NCBI GenBank assembly: GCA_030065095.1
Contig: JASJDP010000006.1
Coordinates: 142,777-206,776, forward strand
DNA: 64,000 nucleotides
From: Rhodobacter sp.
GTDB lineage: Bacteria; Pseudomonadota; Alphaproteobacteria; Rhodobacterales; Rhodobacteraceae
Direction of reading: 5' to 3'
Below are positions 37,196-47,832 of the stretch, piece by piece. A model generated the notes under the pieces. The model was not told the origin of the DNA, ran no database searches, and worked only from the letters and a program-made list of their open reading frames with translations. Numbering within the stretch: the first letter of the stretch is position 1; each line of letters starts with the position of its first letter. The position numbers were made by a program, and so were the translations under genes.

Positions 37196-38152
37196 ATGCG
37201 GATCGGTTTCATCGGGCTCGGCAATGTCGGCGGCAAGCTGGCCGGATCGCTTCTCCGGAACGGCTATGACCTGACGGTGCGCGACCTGGACCAGACGGTG
37301 GCGCAGCCGTTTCTCGACAAGGGCGCGCATTGGGCGGCCACGCCCCGCGATATGGCCGAAGCCTGCGATTTCCTCATCACCTGCCTGCCGTCGCCTGCCG
37401 CCTGCGTCGCAGTGATGGAAGGGGCGGACGGGCTGTTGGCGGGGCTCGGCCCCGGCAAGGTCTGGGCCGAGATGTCGACGACGGACGCCGACGAGGTGCG
37501 GCGCCTTGGCGCGTCGGTACAGGCCAAGGGCGCGTCGGCAGTGGATTGCCCTGTGTCGGGCGGCTGCCACAGGGCAGCGACGGGCAACATCTCGATCTTC
37601 GCCGGCTGCGACCGCGAGACGTTCGAACATGTGCTTCCGGTGCTGACCACGCTCGGCCGACGCATCCTGCACACCGGCGATCTGGGCAGCGCGTCGGTCC
37701 TGAAGGTGATGACGAATTACCTGGCCACGATCAATCTGGTCTCGCTGGCCGAGGCGCTGACCACCATGAAGGCGGCGGGGCTGGACCTGGCGACCACCTA
37801 CGAGGCGATCCGGATTTCCAGCGGCAACAGCTTCGTGCACGAAACCGAAAGCCAGGTGATCCTGAACGGCAGCCGCGACATCAACTTCACCATGGACCTG
37901 GTGCTGAAGGATATCGGGCTGTTCGATCAGATTGCGCAGGATGCCAGCGTGCCGCTGACCCTGTCGCCGCGGCTGGTCGAGATGTTCGGCGAGGCCGTCG
38001 AGGCCTACGGCCCGCGGGAGCTCAGCCCCAATATCATCCGCCGCTACGAAGAGCCGACGGGTCTCGACATCCGCGCACCGGGCTTTCCAGCCGAAATGGT
38101 GGATGACGAGCCCGAGGAGCCCGGCTTCGAGGTGGTCGTCCGGCGCGCATAG
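37196..38152 (+). CDS. 3-hydroxyisobutyrate dehydrogenase-family oxidoreductase
   Basis: The 318-residue protein starts with the NAD(P) fold RIGFIGLGNVGGKLAGSLLRNG. It has the substrate loop DCPVSGGCHRAATGNISIFAG and the helix with the catalytic lysine region LGSASVLKVMTNYL. The family oxidises beta-hydroxyacids such as 3-hydroxyisobutyrate, tartronate semialdehyde or sulfolactaldehyde-like compounds. The exact substrate cannot be named. GGAA lies before the ATG. Confidence 0.88.
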   Translation: MRIGFIGLGNVGGKLAGSLLRNGYDLTVRDLDQTVAQPFLDKGAHWAATPRDMAEACDFLITCLPSPAACVAVMEGADGLLAGLGPGKVWAEMSTTDADEVRRLGASVQAKGASAVDCPVSGGCHRAATGNISIFAGCDRETFEHVLPVLTTLGRRILHTGDLGSASVLKVMTNYLATINLVSLAEALTTMKAAGLDLATTYEAIRISSGNSFVHETESQVILNGSRDINFTMDLVLKDIGLFDQIAQDASVPLTLSPRLVEMFGEAVEAYGPRELSPNIIRRYEEPTGLDIRAPGFPAEMVDDEPEEPGFEVVVRRA

Positions 38153-38489
38153 GCCGGCGGCCAAGACGCTGTGACCGGCTCGATTGCCACGCTCCATGGC
38201 TCTCGAGCCGACGCGCGTGGGCCTGCGACTTCGTTGGACGGCGGCGCCCACCGCGGGCCGGGTCCGGGTCGAGGACGCGCGCAGCGCGCCGCCGCAGGCG
38301 GGCGAAGCTCCTTGGCGCGGATACGGTGCGCAAAACACTCATGGACGGCCCCTTGCAGCAGACCTGCCCGCAAGGGCCCTCTCAGCTGAACGCCCCAACG
38401 CCTCCCCACGCGAGACGCCCGCAGCTGCGCGTCGCCCGGCAACGGGCAGAGAAACCGTGCGCGGAAGCGCCCAATTGGATCGCGCCCCG
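38153..38489. other. Intergenic region
   Basis: This 337-base gap between converging genes has very high GC and no coding sequence, RNA or T-rich terminator that I can support. Confidence 0.4.
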
Positions 38490-39386
38490 CTACCGAAGGT
38501 GCGCCGCGAAGAAATTCAGCGTCCGCTCCCAGGCCAGCGCCGCCGCTGCCTCGTCGTAGCGCGGCGTGGTGTCGTTGTGGAAGCCGTGGTTTACGTCCGG
38601 GTAGAAATGCACGCTGAATTCCTTCTGGTTGGCGCGCAGCGCGTCCGAATAGGCCTGCCAGCCGGCATTGATCCGGTCGTCGAGCCCGGCGTAGTGGATC
38701 ATCAAAGGTGCTTCGATCCGCGGCACATCCGCGGCGTCCGGCTGCCGTCCGTAGAACGGCACCGAGGCCGCCAGGTCCGGGTAGGCCACCGCGAGCGCGT
38801 TGCAGACGCCGCCGCCATAGCAAAAGCCGACCGCACCGACCCTGCCGGTCGAGCCCGGGTGATCGCGCAGGAATTCGAAGGCGGCGAAGAAATCGGCCAT
38901 CAGCTTGACCCGGTCGAGGCTGCGCTGCATCGTCCGCCCCTCGTCGTCGGTCCCCGGATACCCGCCCAGCGGGGTCAGCCCGTCCGGGCCGAAGGCAAGA
39001 TAGCCCGCCTTCGCCGCACGCCGCACGACGTCCTCGATATACGGGTTCAGGCCCCGGTTCTCGTGCACAACCAGCACTGCGGGCAGCGCGCCGTCGGCAC
39101 CGGCCGGTTTCGCCATCAGGCCCTTGATCGTCCCGTGGCCTTCGGGGCTTTGGTATTCGGCCACCATGGTCTCGATCGCCGGATCGTCCGGCGCGACCTG
39201 CTGGGCCCAGGCATAGTTCGGCTGCAGCTGGTCCAGGATCATCGCGCCTGTGACACCCGCTGCCGCATAGCGCCCTGCCTGGGCGATGAATTCGCGCTTG
39301 GAGACCTTCCCATGCACATAACCGTCGAAAATCTCAAGGATACGCTGGTCGAAATCACTGGCTTTCTTGCGTTTCTGGATCGTCAT
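38490..39386 (-). CDS. Dienelactone hydrolase family protein
   Basis: The 298-residue protein has an N-terminal segment with a hydrophobic stretch (FIAQAGRYAAAGVTGAMIL) that may be a Tat-like or membrane signal. The alpha/beta-hydrolase domain follows: nucleophile Cys in GAVGFCYGGG, acid Asp in AGLDDRI and His in NHGFHND. It hydrolyses dienelactones or similar esters. The ATG follows GGAGG. Confidence 0.88.
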   Translation of the reverse strand: MTIQKRKKASDFDQRILEIFDGYVHGKVSKREFIAQAGRYAAAGVTGAMILDQLQPNYAWAQQVAPDDPAIETMVAEYQSPEGHGTIKGLMAKPAGADGALPAVLVVHENRGLNPYIEDVVRRAAKAGYLAFGPDGLTPLGGYPGTDDEGRTMQRSLDRVKLMADFFAAFEFLRDHPGSTGRVGAVGFCYGGGVCNALAVAYPDLAASVPFYGRQPDAADVPRIEAPLMIHYAGLDDRINAGWQAYSDALRANQKEFSVHFYPDVNHGFHNDTTPRYDEAAAALAWERTLNFFAAHLR

Positions 39387-39454
39387 GGCTGTCCTCCCCA
39401 AGATCGATTGCCGACACATCGAGTGCACAGAGGGTATCATGCAGGTGATCCGGT

Positions 39455-39488
39455 ACGAAAAGAAAAGGCCCGCCGGATAGGCGGGCCT
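39455..39488 (-). terminator. Rho-independent terminator after pntB
   Basis: Read on the minus strand, an 8-base stem (GGCCCGCC with GGCGGGCC) is followed by TTTTCTTTT. It lies 23 bases after the pntB stop and would end the pntA-pntB transcript. Confidence 0.85.
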
Positions 39489-39510
39489 CTCAGCTTCGTG
39501 ATCCGCAGGC

Positions 39511-40992
39511 TCAGTCGATCATCGGCAAGAGCTTGTCGAGCGATGCCTTGGCGTCGCCATAGAACATGCGGGTGTTTTCCTTGAAGAAGAGCGGGTTCTC
39601 GATGCCGGAATAGCCGGTGCCCTGGCCGCGTTTGGAAACGAAGACCTGCTTGGATTTCCAGACCTCCAGAACCGGCATGCCGGCGATGGGCGAGTTCGGA
39701 TCGTCCTGGGCGGCGGGGTTCACGATATCGTTCGAGCCGATGACGATCGCCACGTCGGTTTCGGGAAAGTCGTCGTTGATCTCGTCCATCTCCAGCACGA
39801 TGTCGTAGGGAACCTTGGCCTCGGCCAGAAGCACGTTCATGTGGCCCGGCAGACGGCCGGCCACGGGATGGATGCCGAACCGGACCTCCTTGCCCTGCGA
39901 CCGCAGCTTGCGCACCAGTTCCGACACCGCCTGCTGCGCCTGCGCCACCGCCATGCCATAGCCCGGAACGATGATGACGCTGTCGGCGTCGTTCAGAGAC
40001 GCGGCCACGCCTTCGGCCTCGATGGCGATCATTTCGCCCGAAACCTCTTGCGCCGGTCCGCCGGTGCCGCCGAAGCCGCCGAGGATCACGCTGACGAACT
40101 TCCGGTTCATCGCGCGGCACATGATGTAGCTGAGGATGGCCCCCGACGAACCCACCAGCGCACCGGTGACGATCAGAAGGTCGTTGCCGAGGGTAAAGCC
40201 GATGGCGGCGGCGGCCCAGCCGGAATAGCTGTTCAGCATCGACACCACGACCGGCATGTCGGCCCCGCCGATGCCCATGATCAGATGCCAGCCGATAAAG
40301 CCCGCGATGATCGTGACCAGCACCATGGTCCAGATGCCGGCGCCGTTGAAATACATGAACCCGAGGATGATGCAGGCCGCCAGCGACACCGCGTTCAGCC
40401 AGTGGCCGCTGAGGAACGGGATCGGCGCGGACTCGGACGGGAACTTGATCTGCACCGGCTTGCCGTCGATCTTGCCCGCAAGCTTGCCGAAGGCGACGAC
40501 CGAGCCGGTGAAGGTCACCGCACCGATGAAGATGCCAAGGAACACCTCGACCTTCAGGATCGCGATCTCGACCGAATCCTTCTTCCACAGCTTTTCGCCG
40601 AAGCCGGTCAGATCCGCATCCGCCATCGCGGTGCCCGCCGCCTTGAGGTCATTGACCGTCGACAGCATCACATCGGCGTTGAGCCCGATGAAGACAGCCG
40701 CCAGGCCGACGAACGAATGCAGCGCGGCCACAAGCTGCGGCATCTCGGTCATCTGAACCCGGCCCGCGACATAGGTGCCCGCCACCGCGCCGCCCGCGAC
40801 GGCCACGAGGATGAGGAAAAGATTGCTGACGCCGGGGCCGAAGATCGTCGCAACCATGGCGATGAACATGCCCACGATGCCGTACCAGACGGCGCGCTTG
40901 GCGCTTTCCTGGTTCGAAAGTCCGCCGAGTGCGAGGATGAAGAGAACCGAGGCCGCGATATAGGCGGCAGAGGTCAGGCCGATGCTGAACAT
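39511..40992 (-). CDS. pntB: Proton-translocating NAD(P) transhydrogenase subunit beta
   Basis: The 493-residue protein has about eight to nine membrane helices in the N-terminal half. Its cytoplasmic NADP(H)-binding domain III has [36 protein letters not shown] and SNDIVNPAA. With PntA it couples hydride transfer from NADH to NADP+ to proton entry, supplying NADPH. The ATG follows GGGGAG. pntA lies 15 bases upstream. Confidence 0.96.
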   Translation of the reverse strand: MFSIGLTSAAYIAASVLFILALGGLSNQESAKRAVWYGIVGMFIAMVATIFGPGVSNLFLILVAVAGGAVAGTYVAGRVQMTEMPQLVAALHSFVGLAAVFIGLNADVMLSTVNDLKAAGTAMADADLTGFGEKLWKKDSVEIAILKVEVFLGIFIGAVTFTGSVVAFGKLAGKIDGKPVQIKFPSESAPIPFLSGHWLNAVSLAACIILGFMYFNGAGIWTMVLVTIIAGFIGWHLIMGIGGADMPVVVSMLNSYSGWAAAAIGFTLGNDLLIVTGALVGSSGAILSYIMCRAMNRKFVSVILGGFGGTGGPAQEVSGEMIAIEAEGVAASLNDADSVIIVPGYGMAVAQAQQAVSELVRKLRSQGKEVRFGIHPVAGRLPGHMNVLLAEAKVPYDIVLEMDEINDDFPETDVAIVIGSNDIVNPAAQDDPNSPIAGMPVLEVWKSKQVFVSKRGQGTGYSGIENPLFFKENTRMFYGDAKASLDKLLPMID

Positions 40993-41007
40993 AGGTTGGC
41001 TCTCCCC

Positions 41008-42579
41008 TTAGGATTTCTGGAACATGGCGAGCATCCGGCGCGTGACCAGAAAGCCGCCGACGATGTTGATCGAGGCGATCAACACGCTGATGAAGCTGAG
41101 GAAGATCACCAGATAACTGGGCGATCCGATCTGCAACAGAGCGCCCACGACGATGATGCCAGAAATCGCGTTGGTGATCGCCATCAGCGGCGTGTGCAGC
41201 GCATGGCTGACGTTCCAGATCACCTGGAAGCCCACGAAACACGCCAGCGCGAAGACGATGAAATGCTGCATGAACGACGCCGGCGCATAGGCGCCGATCA
41301 CGAGCATCAGAACACCGCCCGCCGCAAGCATGGCAACCTGCTGTTTGGTTGCCTCCTTGAAGGCGGCAAGCTCCTGCGCGCGTTTCTCTTCCGGAGTCAG
41401 TTCCTTGGGTTTTTCCTTGGGCTGCGCGGCAATTGCCTGGATCTTCGGCGGCGGCGGCGGGAAGGTGATCTCGTTTTCAAAGGTGACCGTCGCGCCACGG
41501 ATCACGTCGTCTTCCATGTCATGGTTGACCTCGCCGTCCTTTTCCGGCGTCAGGTCCGTCATCATGTGGCGGATATTGGTGGCATAAAGCGTCGAGGACT
41601 GCGCCGCCATCCGGCTCGGGAAATCGGTATAGCCGACGATCGTCACGCCGCCCTCGGTCACGATCTTCTCGTCCGGAACGGTCAGTTCGCAGTTGCCGCC
41701 ACGCTCGGCGGCCAGATCGACGATGACCGAGCCCGGCTTCATCGCCTCGACCATGTCCTTGGTCCAGAGAACGGGCGCGTCGCGGTTCGGGATCAGCGCG
41801 GTGGTGATGACAATGTCCATCTCCGGCGCCAGCTCGCGGAACTTCTCCAGCTGCTTGTCGCGGAATTCCGGGCTCGACGGGGCGGCATAGCCACCGGTCG
41901 CCGCGCCGTCCTGCTGCTGTTCGTCGAACTCCAGGAACACGAACTCGGCGCCCATCGACTCGATCTGTTCGGCCACTTCGGGACGGACGTCGAAGGCATA
42001 TGTGATAGCGCCCAGAGACGTCGCCGTTCCGATCGCGGCAAGCCCGGCCACCCCGGCACCGACGACCAGTACCTTCGCCGGCGGCACCTTGCCCGCCGCC
42101 GTCACCTGGCCGGTGAAGAAACGGCCGAAGTTGCTGCCGGCCTCGATCACGGCGCGGTAGCCCGCAATGTTGGCCATCGAGGACAGCGCGTCCATCTTCT
42201 GCGCCCGGCTGATCCGCGGCACCATGTCCATCGCGATGGTGTTGGCACCCTTGGATTTCGCCAGGTCCATCAGCTTTTCGTTCGCCGCGGGGTAGAAGAA
42301 CGAGATCAGCGTCTGCCCCTCGCGCAAACGCTTCATCTCCGTCTCGGTCGGAGGACGCACCTTGGCGATGATATCGACCGCCTTCCAAAGCGGCGCAGCC
42401 CCCTTGATCACCTTGACCCCGGCCTCCTTGTAAGCCGCGTCCGAGAACCCGGCGGCAGATCCGGCTCCAGCCTCGATCGCACACTCATAGCCAAGCTTCT
42501 GCAATTGGCGGGCCGAGTCCGGCGTCATGGCGACGCGTGCCTCGCCCTCAAAAACCTCTTTCGGCGTTCCGATCTTCAC
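41008..42579 (-). CDS. pntA: Proton-translocating NAD(P) transhydrogenase subunit alpha
   Basis: The protein of about 523 residues begins [19 protein letters not shown], the standard PntA start. The GTG at 42579 has GGGGA upstream; an ATG 18 bases earlier is the alternative. The NAD(H)-binding domain I includes [21 protein letters not shown] proline-rich linker ([13 protein letters not shown]) leads to four membrane helices. All of domain I and its membrane part are in one polypeptide, as in E. coli, not split into PntAA and PntAB. Confidence 0.96.
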   Translation of the reverse strand: MKIGTPKEVFEGEARVAMTPDSARQLQKLGYECAIEAGAGSAAGFSDAAYKEAGVKVIKGAAPLWKAVDIIAKVRPPTETEMKRLREGQTLISFFYPAANEKLMDLAKSKGANTIAMDMVPRISRAQKMDALSSMANIAGYRAVIEAGSNFGRFFTGQVTAAGKVPPAKVLVVGAGVAGLAAIGTATSLGAITYAFDVRPEVAEQIESMGAEFVFLEFDEQQQDGAATGGYAAPSSPEFRDKQLEKFRELAPEMDIVITTALIPNRDAPVLWTKDMVEAMKPGSVIVDLAAERGGNCELTVPDEKIVTEGGVTIVGYTDFPSRMAAQSSTLYATNIRHMMTDLTPEKDGEVNHDMEDDVIRGATVTFENEITFPPPPPKIQAIAAQPKEKPKELTPEEKRAQELAAFKEATKQQVAMLAAGGVLMLVIGAYAPASFMQHFIVFALACFVGFQVIWNVSHALHTPLMAITNAISGIIVVGALLQIGSPSYLVIFLSFISVLIASINIVGGFLVTRRMLAMFQKS

Positions 42580-42698
42580 GTCTGTTTTCCCCCGCATTCC
42601 GCGATCTTACGGCCACAAATGGGCCGGGATTGGCGAATGTCTAGTAATCGCTGGCGGTCTGGATCACAAGGCAGGCGGCTGCGGCGTTTTGGAGGGCC

Positions 42699-43142
42699 CT
42701 AGATCCAACGGCGCGTCGCCGCACGGTACGCGTCGAAATCCGTCGGAAAGCGTTCCTCGAGCCGCCGTTCCTCGTGGCGGATGAACCGCATATGGATCAC
42801 CCAGACAAACGCCGGGATCAGCGGCACCGCCAGGACCGCGTCCCAGCGCAAGATCAGCCCGGTCAAGATCAGGGCGTCGCCCAGATAGATCGGATTGCGC
42901 GAATACCGGAAGATGCCAGAGGCAACCAGGGATGTTGGGTCCTGATGCGGGATGACGGTCGTCTTCGCCCGGTTCATCTGCCAGATCGCCGCCGCCATCA
43001 GCGCGATCCCTGCCACGACCAGGATCGGCCCGGCCCAGCGCGCCCAGGCGCCAAAGCTCAAATCCGGCGCCACCCCCGCAAGCCACCACGTGAGGGCCAG
43101 GCAGATCAGCAGCCAGACCGGCGGAATGTCGATCATTTTCAT
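42699..43142 (-). CDS. Isoprenylcysteine carboxyl methyltransferase-like membrane protein
   Basis: The 147-residue protein has about four membrane segments. The conserved C-terminal block GIFRYSRNPIYLGDALILTG and RHEERRLEERFPTDFDAYRA is characteristic of the ICMT/PEMT membrane methyltransferase family. It probably transfers a methyl group from S-adenosylmethionine to a membrane-embedded acceptor. The substrate in bacteria is unknown. It is divergent from the SDR gene. Confidence 0.82.
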   Translation of the reverse strand: MKMIDIPPVWLLICLALTWWLAGVAPDLSFGAWARWAGPILVVAGIALMAAAIWQMNRAKTTVIPHQDPTSLVASGIFRYSRNPIYLGDALILTGLILRWDAVLAVPLIPAFVWVIHMRFIRHEERRLEERFPTDFDAYRAATRRWI

Positions 43143-43228
43143 GGAATGCACGCTACGCCGCGGCGGGCGCGGTGCCAAGCCTTGCACGGCCCGGCCACGC
43201 CGATAGAGTGCCCCGCGGGAGGTACGTC

Positions 43229-43987
43229 ATGACTTTGCAGGGCAAGCACGCGCTGGTGACCGGCGGCGGCACCGGCATCGGGCTGGCGATTGCGCGCGCG
43301 CTGGCCGCCGAAGGCGCCGTGGTGACGATCACCGGGCGGCGACTGGCGGTCTTGCAGGCAGCCGCCGATGGCCGTGCGGGCCTGTTCCCGGCGGCGATGG
43401 ATGTAACCGACGAAGACGCCGTGATCGGCACCATCGAAAAGGCGGCGGCGGCGCGCGGGCCGCTGGCGGTCTGCGTCGCCAATGCCGGGATCGCCGAGGG
43501 ACGGTCGATCTACAAAACCGATCTGGCGTTCTGGCGCCAGGTCATGTCGGCCAATCTCGACGGTGCGATGCTGACGATCCGGGAATGCCTGAAGACGATG
43601 CGGGGGCAGGACTGGGGCCGGGTGATCGCGATGTCCTCGGTCGCGGGGACCAAGGGGCTGAAGGGTGCCGCGGCCTATTCGGCCTCGAAACACGGGCTGA
43701 TCGGGCTGATCCGGTCGCTGGCCCAGGATTTCGTGGGCTCCGGCATCACCTTCAATGCGCTCTGTCCGGCTTATGTGCAAACAGACATCATCGAGACCAA
43801 CGTGGCCAAGATCCAGGCGCGCGCCGGGGTCAGCGAGGACGAGGCGCGGGCGATGATGGTGCACGCCAACCCCCACGGACGGCTGATCGCTGCGGAGGAG
43901 ATCGCGGCGGCGGCACTGTGGCTCTGCCGTCCCGGCTCGGACAGCGTGAACGGCCAGGCCATCGAGATCTCGGGCGGGCTATTCTGA
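43229..43987 (+). CDS. Short-chain dehydrogenase/reductase
   Basis: The 252-residue protein has the nucleotide loop VTGGGTGIGLAIARAL, NAG in VANAGIAEG, a catalytic Ser in MSSVAG and YSASKHG with Tyr and Lys. The family end is NGQAIEISGGLF. It reduces or oxidises a carbonyl/hydroxyl group. GGAGG precedes the ATG. kynU begins 52 bases downstream, which suggests co-transcription and a link to tryptophan or anthranilate degradation, but that is inference. Confidence 0.9.
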   Translation: MTLQGKHALVTGGGTGIGLAIARALAAEGAVVTITGRRLAVLQAAADGRAGLFPAAMDVTDEDAVIGTIEKAAAARGPLAVCVANAGIAEGRSIYKTDLAFWRQVMSANLDGAMLTIRECLKTMRGQDWGRVIAMSSVAGTKGLKGAAAYSASKHGLIGLIRSLAQDFVGSGITFNALCPAYVQTDIIETNVAKIQARAGVSEDEARAMMVHANPHGRLIAAEEIAAAALWLCRPGSDSVNGQAIEISGGLF

Positions 43988-44039
43988 CCGAATCCCCCTT
44001 TGCCGGGGGAAGCAGCGTATAAGGAAGGAGACCGAGGCA

Positions 44040-45230
44040 ATGGATTTCGCCGCGACCAAGGCTCTGTTTCACCTGCCGAAGGGCGTGATCTACCTCGACG
44101 GAAACTCGCTCGGGCCGCTGCCAAAGGCCGCTGCCGCGCGGATCGCGCGAGCCGTCGGGGACGAATGGGGCGAGATGCTGATCACCGGCTGGAACATGGC
44201 CGGGTGGATGGCGCAGCCACGCGCGCTTGGCGATCGGATCGGGCGTCTGGTGGGTGCGCCGCCCGGATATACGGTGATTGGCGACACCCTGTCGGTGAAG
44301 GTCTACCAGGCATTGGCCGCAGCCCTCGCCCTGCGGCCCGGCCGCAAGGTGATCCTCAGCGATACCGGCAATTTCCCAAGCGACCTCTACATGGCCGAGG
44401 GGCTGATCGAAGGCTTCGGACGGGGCCACGTGCTGAAGACCGTCGATCCCGAGGAGGTCGCCACGCAGATCGGCGAGGACGTGGCCGTTCTGATGCTGAC
44501 CGAGGTCGACTATCGCACCGGCCGGATGCATGACATGGCCCGGCTGACCGCGCGGGCCCATGCCGCGGGGGCGCTGACGGTTTGGGACCTGGCGCACAGC
44601 GCGGGGGCGATTCCGGTGGATCTGACGGGCGCGAAGGCCGATTTCGCTGTCGGTTGCACCTATAAGTACCTCAACGCCGGCCCCGGCGCACCGGCCTTCA
44701 TCTATGTCGCACCCGAGCATGCCGACACGGTCCGCCCGGCCCTGTCCGGCTGGCTCGGCCACGACGCCCCCTTCGCCTTCGAGCCGCACTACCGCCCCGG
44801 GACCGGCATCGAGCGGATGCGGGTGGGCACGCCGCCGGTGCTGCAGATGGCCGCGCTGGAGGCGGCGCTCGACATCTGGGACGGGGTCGACATGTCGGCC
44901 CTGCGCGCCCGGTCGATCGAACTGACCGAGCTTTTCATCGCCGAAGTCGACGCTGCCTGCCCCAGCCTTACCCTCAACTCGCCGCGCGATCCGGCTCTGC
45001 GCGGCAGCCAGGTCGCGCTGCGCCACCCCGAAGCCTATGCGGTCATGCAGGCGCTGATCGCCCGCGGCGTGATCGGCGACTTCCGCGCGCCGGACAATCT
45101 GCGCTTCGGCTTCACGCCGCTTTATATCGGCGCTGCAGAGGTCCGCCGCGCCGTGCGCATTCTCGCGGACATCCTCGACAACCGCCTCTGGGACGTCACC
45201 GCCTACAAAACCCGCGCAACCGTCACCTGA
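44040..45230 (+). CDS. kynU: Kynureninase
   Basis: The 396-residue PLP enzyme starts with VIYLDGNSLGPLP. It contains FPSDLYMAEGL, WDLAHSAGAIPVDL and the PLP lysine in GCTYKYLNAGPGAP, all conserved in kynureninases. It cleaves kynurenine to anthranilate and alanine. A GGAG lies before the ATG. No other tryptophan-degradation gene is adjacent except possibly the upstream SDR. Confidence 0.95.
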   Translation: MDFAATKALFHLPKGVIYLDGNSLGPLPKAAAARIARAVGDEWGEMLITGWNMAGWMAQPRALGDRIGRLVGAPPGYTVIGDTLSVKVYQALAAALALRPGRKVILSDTGNFPSDLYMAEGLIEGFGRGHVLKTVDPEEVATQIGEDVAVLMLTEVDYRTGRMHDMARLTARAHAAGALTVWDLAHSAGAIPVDLTGAKADFAVGCTYKYLNAGPGAPAFIYVAPEHADTVRPALSGWLGHDAPFAFEPHYRPGTGIERMRVGTPPVLQMAALEAALDIWDGVDMSALRARSIELTELFIAEVDAACPSLTLNSPRDPALRGSQVALRHPEAYAVMQALIARGVIGDFRAPDNLRFGFTPLYIGAAEVRRAVRILADILDNRLWDVTAYKTRATVT

Positions 45231-45301
45231 CGGCAAGATACCGGACACGCGGCACGCCTGCCTTCGGCCGGATTGGCAGGCCGGTTCGGTCACGCCCGCG
45301 T

Positions 45302-46393
45302 TCAGGCGCCCTTCGCCGACCCCGGGCGTTCCGTGCGTTTGGACTGAGCGTCGCGAACGAGCGCGGCAAAGCGATAGACGCCATGCGCCATTTTCGTGAA
45401 TGGGGTCAGAAGAAAGAATGCCAGCACAGAGCCCAGGTGCAGGGCCAATAGGCTGGGCATGATCGCAGTGTTTCCAAGGGCATAGACCGCGAGCCCGCTG
45501 AGTGCGACAAAGCCCAGCAGCGCGATGAATGCCAACTCGCCACCCTGGGCTGCCACATCCGCGAGGTCCGGATCCGCCCGCCGTTTCAGCACAATCATCC
45601 AGATGCATCCGATCGTCAAAAGCACGCCGCCGGGCACGCCCAGCAACTTCGGCGCCGACCAGATCGGATATGGCGCCGGCATGTCCAGAAAGTAATGCAT
45701 GACCGTGCCCGAGACGGTCGAGGCAAAGCACAGCAAGAAGCCGTACATGACGGCGTGATGGGCATGGCGGCGGGCGTGGCTGAAACGGTCTTCGTCCTCG
45801 AAATTGCAGCCGTCGCCATGGCCGGCCGCAAGGTCCTTCATGCGCCCGGCCATGCCGAGCGCGGCAACAAAGTCGCGGGGGTGCGGCAGGGAGCCGGCGA
45901 CCTCGCGCCAATACCGGCCAACACCGATGGCCAGGCTGAGCAGCGGAAAGAGGAATGCCGGCAGAAAGATCGCCACCATGGCGGCATGGGACAGTGCGCT
46001 GTAAAAGCCCTCGCCGCCCGCCGAGCCCAAGGCGCGGATCGCCATGAAAAGCACGGCGAAACCCGCCACAGCCGCCAGCGCGATCCGGTCGCCGTGGGTG
46101 TGGAACATGCGTGCCAGCGGGGCGGGCCAGGCAAAGCGTTCCCAGCTTTCGCGGCGGACCTCGGCCAGGGCCCTCGGCAGGTTCAGGTCAAACTCGTGCG
46201 GCGCGGTATACTGGCATGCGTAATAACAGCCGCGGCAGTTATGGCAGAGATTGGCGAGTTGGGTGATGTCGCCGTCGGCGAACGCCCGTCTGGACTGCAA
46301 CGAAGGAAAGACCGAGCAGAAGCCTTCGCAATAGCGGCAGGCGTTGCAGATTTCGGCCTGCCGGCGGGCTTCTTGGATTAGATCAGTTGACAT
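45302..46393 (-). CDS. tcuB: Tricarballylate utilisation protein TcuB
   Basis: The 363-residue protein has two ferredoxin-like cysteine motifs near the N-terminus (CNACRYCEGFC and CHNCRGCYYAC), likely two 4Fe-4S clusters. About six membrane helices with several histidines follow. In Salmonella, TcuB re-oxidises the FADH2 of TcuA and passes electrons to the quinone pool. It overlaps tcuA by 11 bases. Confidence 0.93.
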   Translation of the reverse strand: MSTDLIQEARRQAEICNACRYCEGFCSVFPSLQSRRAFADGDITQLANLCHNCRGCYYACQYTAPHEFDLNLPRALAEVRRESWERFAWPAPLARMFHTHGDRIALAAVAGFAVLFMAIRALGSAGGEGFYSALSHAAMVAIFLPAFLFPLLSLAIGVGRYWREVAGSLPHPRDFVAALGMAGRMKDLAAGHGDGCNFEDEDRFSHARRHAHHAVMYGFLLCFASTVSGTVMHYFLDMPAPYPIWSAPKLLGVPGGVLLTIGCIWMIVLKRRADPDLADVAAQGGELAFIALLGFVALSGLAVYALGNTAIMPSLLALHLGSVLAFFLLTPFTKMAHGVYRFAALVRDAQSKRTERPGSAKGA

Positions 46394-47765
46394 AGGCGGC
46401 GGCCTCCCGTCCGGCGATGCGTCCAAAGACGGTTCCGATGGTCATGCCGAATCCCGCCAGATAGCCCTGCCCCAGGATCGAGCCCGCCATGACCTCTCCC
46501 GCGGCCCAGAGGTTTCGGACCGGACCGGCGTCGGTGCGGCATCTGGCGCTTTCGTCGACCTTCAGCCCGAGATAGGTGAATGTCACTCCGGTCCGCAGCG
46601 AGTAGCCGTAAAAGGGCGGATCGGTCAGGGGACGCGCCCAGTTGGTCTTTGGCGGTGTCAGGCCGGTTGTCCCGACCCCGTCAAGCTCGGCGGATCGAAA
46701 TCCGGATGTGTCACCGCAGGCGGCGTTGAAGGCGTCCACGGTTTTGCAGAGCCGGTCCGCTGGCAGGCCCATCATCGCCGCCAGTTGCCCGACCGTGTCC
46801 GCCTTCAGCGGCGGAAACACCGACGGCATGAACAGCTCCAGCGACTTGCTGTCAATGATCGCATACGCGATCTGGTCGGGTTGTGCCGCGACCAGCCGGC
46901 CCCAGATCGCATAGCGCTTGGGCCAGACGTCCTCGCCCTCGTCGTAGAAACGCTCGGCATTTTTGTTCACGACGATGGAAAACGGCACGCAGTCGAGCCG
47001 GGTGACGATGCCGCCGTCGTATTTCGGGGCGCGGCCGTCGATGGCGACCGCGTGGCACTGGGTGGGGTCGCCCACCGATTGCAGGCCCTGATCCAGCAGG
47101 TCCGCCAGAACGACACCGCGATTATGCGCCGTGCCGCGGATCAGAAAGTTCTCCGCCGCCGGGCCCCAAGCCCGAGCCAGCCAGTCGGTATCGGCCTGGA
47201 ACCCGCCTGACGCAACGATCACCGCCTTGGGCGATATCCGGTGCGCCTGGCCGCCATGGGTATAGTCGATGCCGGCGATGCGATCGATTTCGAGGTCCAG
47301 ATGCGTGACATTGGCCTCGTAGACGATGTCGACACCCAGCCGTTCCGCCGTTCGGTAATAGGCGTTCACCAGGGCCTTGCCGCCGCCCATGAAGAACGCA
47401 TTGGTCCGCGCAAGCGACAGGGTGCCGGAAAGCGAGGGCTGGAACCGGACGCCATGATCCTGCATCCAGTGCAGGCATTCCTCTGAATTGCGGATGGCCA
47501 GCCGGGCAAGATGCGCGTCGGTCTTGCCGCCGGTGACCTTCATCAGATCGTCGAAGTACTCGTCCTCGTCATAGGCCTCGACCAGCGGTCCGACCGCCCG
47601 CGAATGCATACAGCGGAAATTGCGGGTGTGGCGCGAGTTGCCGCCCCGGTACGGCTTTGGGGCGGTTTCCAGGATCACCACTTTCGCGCCGGCCTCGGCG
47701 GCTGTTATGGCTGCGCAAAGCGCGGCATTGCCGCCGCCGATCACCGCGATGTCGTGTGTGTTCAT
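46383..47765 (-). CDS. tcuA: FAD-dependent tricarballylate dehydrogenase TcuA
   Basis: The 460-residue flavoprotein starts HDIAVIGGGNAALCAAITAAE. It has RGGNSRHTRNFRCMH and the C-terminal FAD motif LWAAGEVMAGSILGQGYLAG, close to TcuA. It oxidises tricarballylate to cis-aconitate. The operon tcuA-tcuB is divergent from tcuR, with an 11-base-arm inverted repeat in the 80-base gap and across the tcuR start. Confidence 0.93.
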   Translation of the reverse strand: MNTHDIAVIGGGNAALCAAITAAEAGAKVVILETAPKPYRGGNSRHTRNFRCMHSRAVGPLVEAYDEDEYFDDLMKVTGGKTDAHLARLAIRNSEECLHWMQDHGVRFQPSLSGTLSLARTNAFFMGGGKALVNAYYRTAERLGVDIVYEANVTHLDLEIDRIAGIDYTHGGQAHRISPKAVIVASGGFQADTDWLARAWGPAAENFLIRGTAHNRGVVLADLLDQGLQSVGDPTQCHAVAIDGRAPKYDGGIVTRLDCVPFSIVVNKNAERFYDEGEDVWPKRYAIWGRLVAAQPDQIAYAIIDSKSLELFMPSVFPPLKADTVGQLAAMMGLPADRLCKTVDAFNAACGDTSGFRSAELDGVGTTGLTPPKTNWARPLTDPPFYGYSLRTGVTFTYLGLKVDESARCRTDAGPVRNLWAAGEVMAGSILGQGYLAGFGMTIGTVFGRIAGREAAAYVN

Positions 47766-47832
47766 GGGCCTGGGTCCTGGTTCGGCCAACCGTACGAAAT
47801 ACCGTTTGATTTGACCAATGCCGGTTTTTCCG

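Noticed and set aside
39841-42702. 953-codon plus-strand open frame opposite pntB-pntA
   Set aside because: It is antisense to two well-defined genes. Its translation is rich in Arg, His and Asp and low in complexity, as expected from the reverse strand of high-GC coding DNA.
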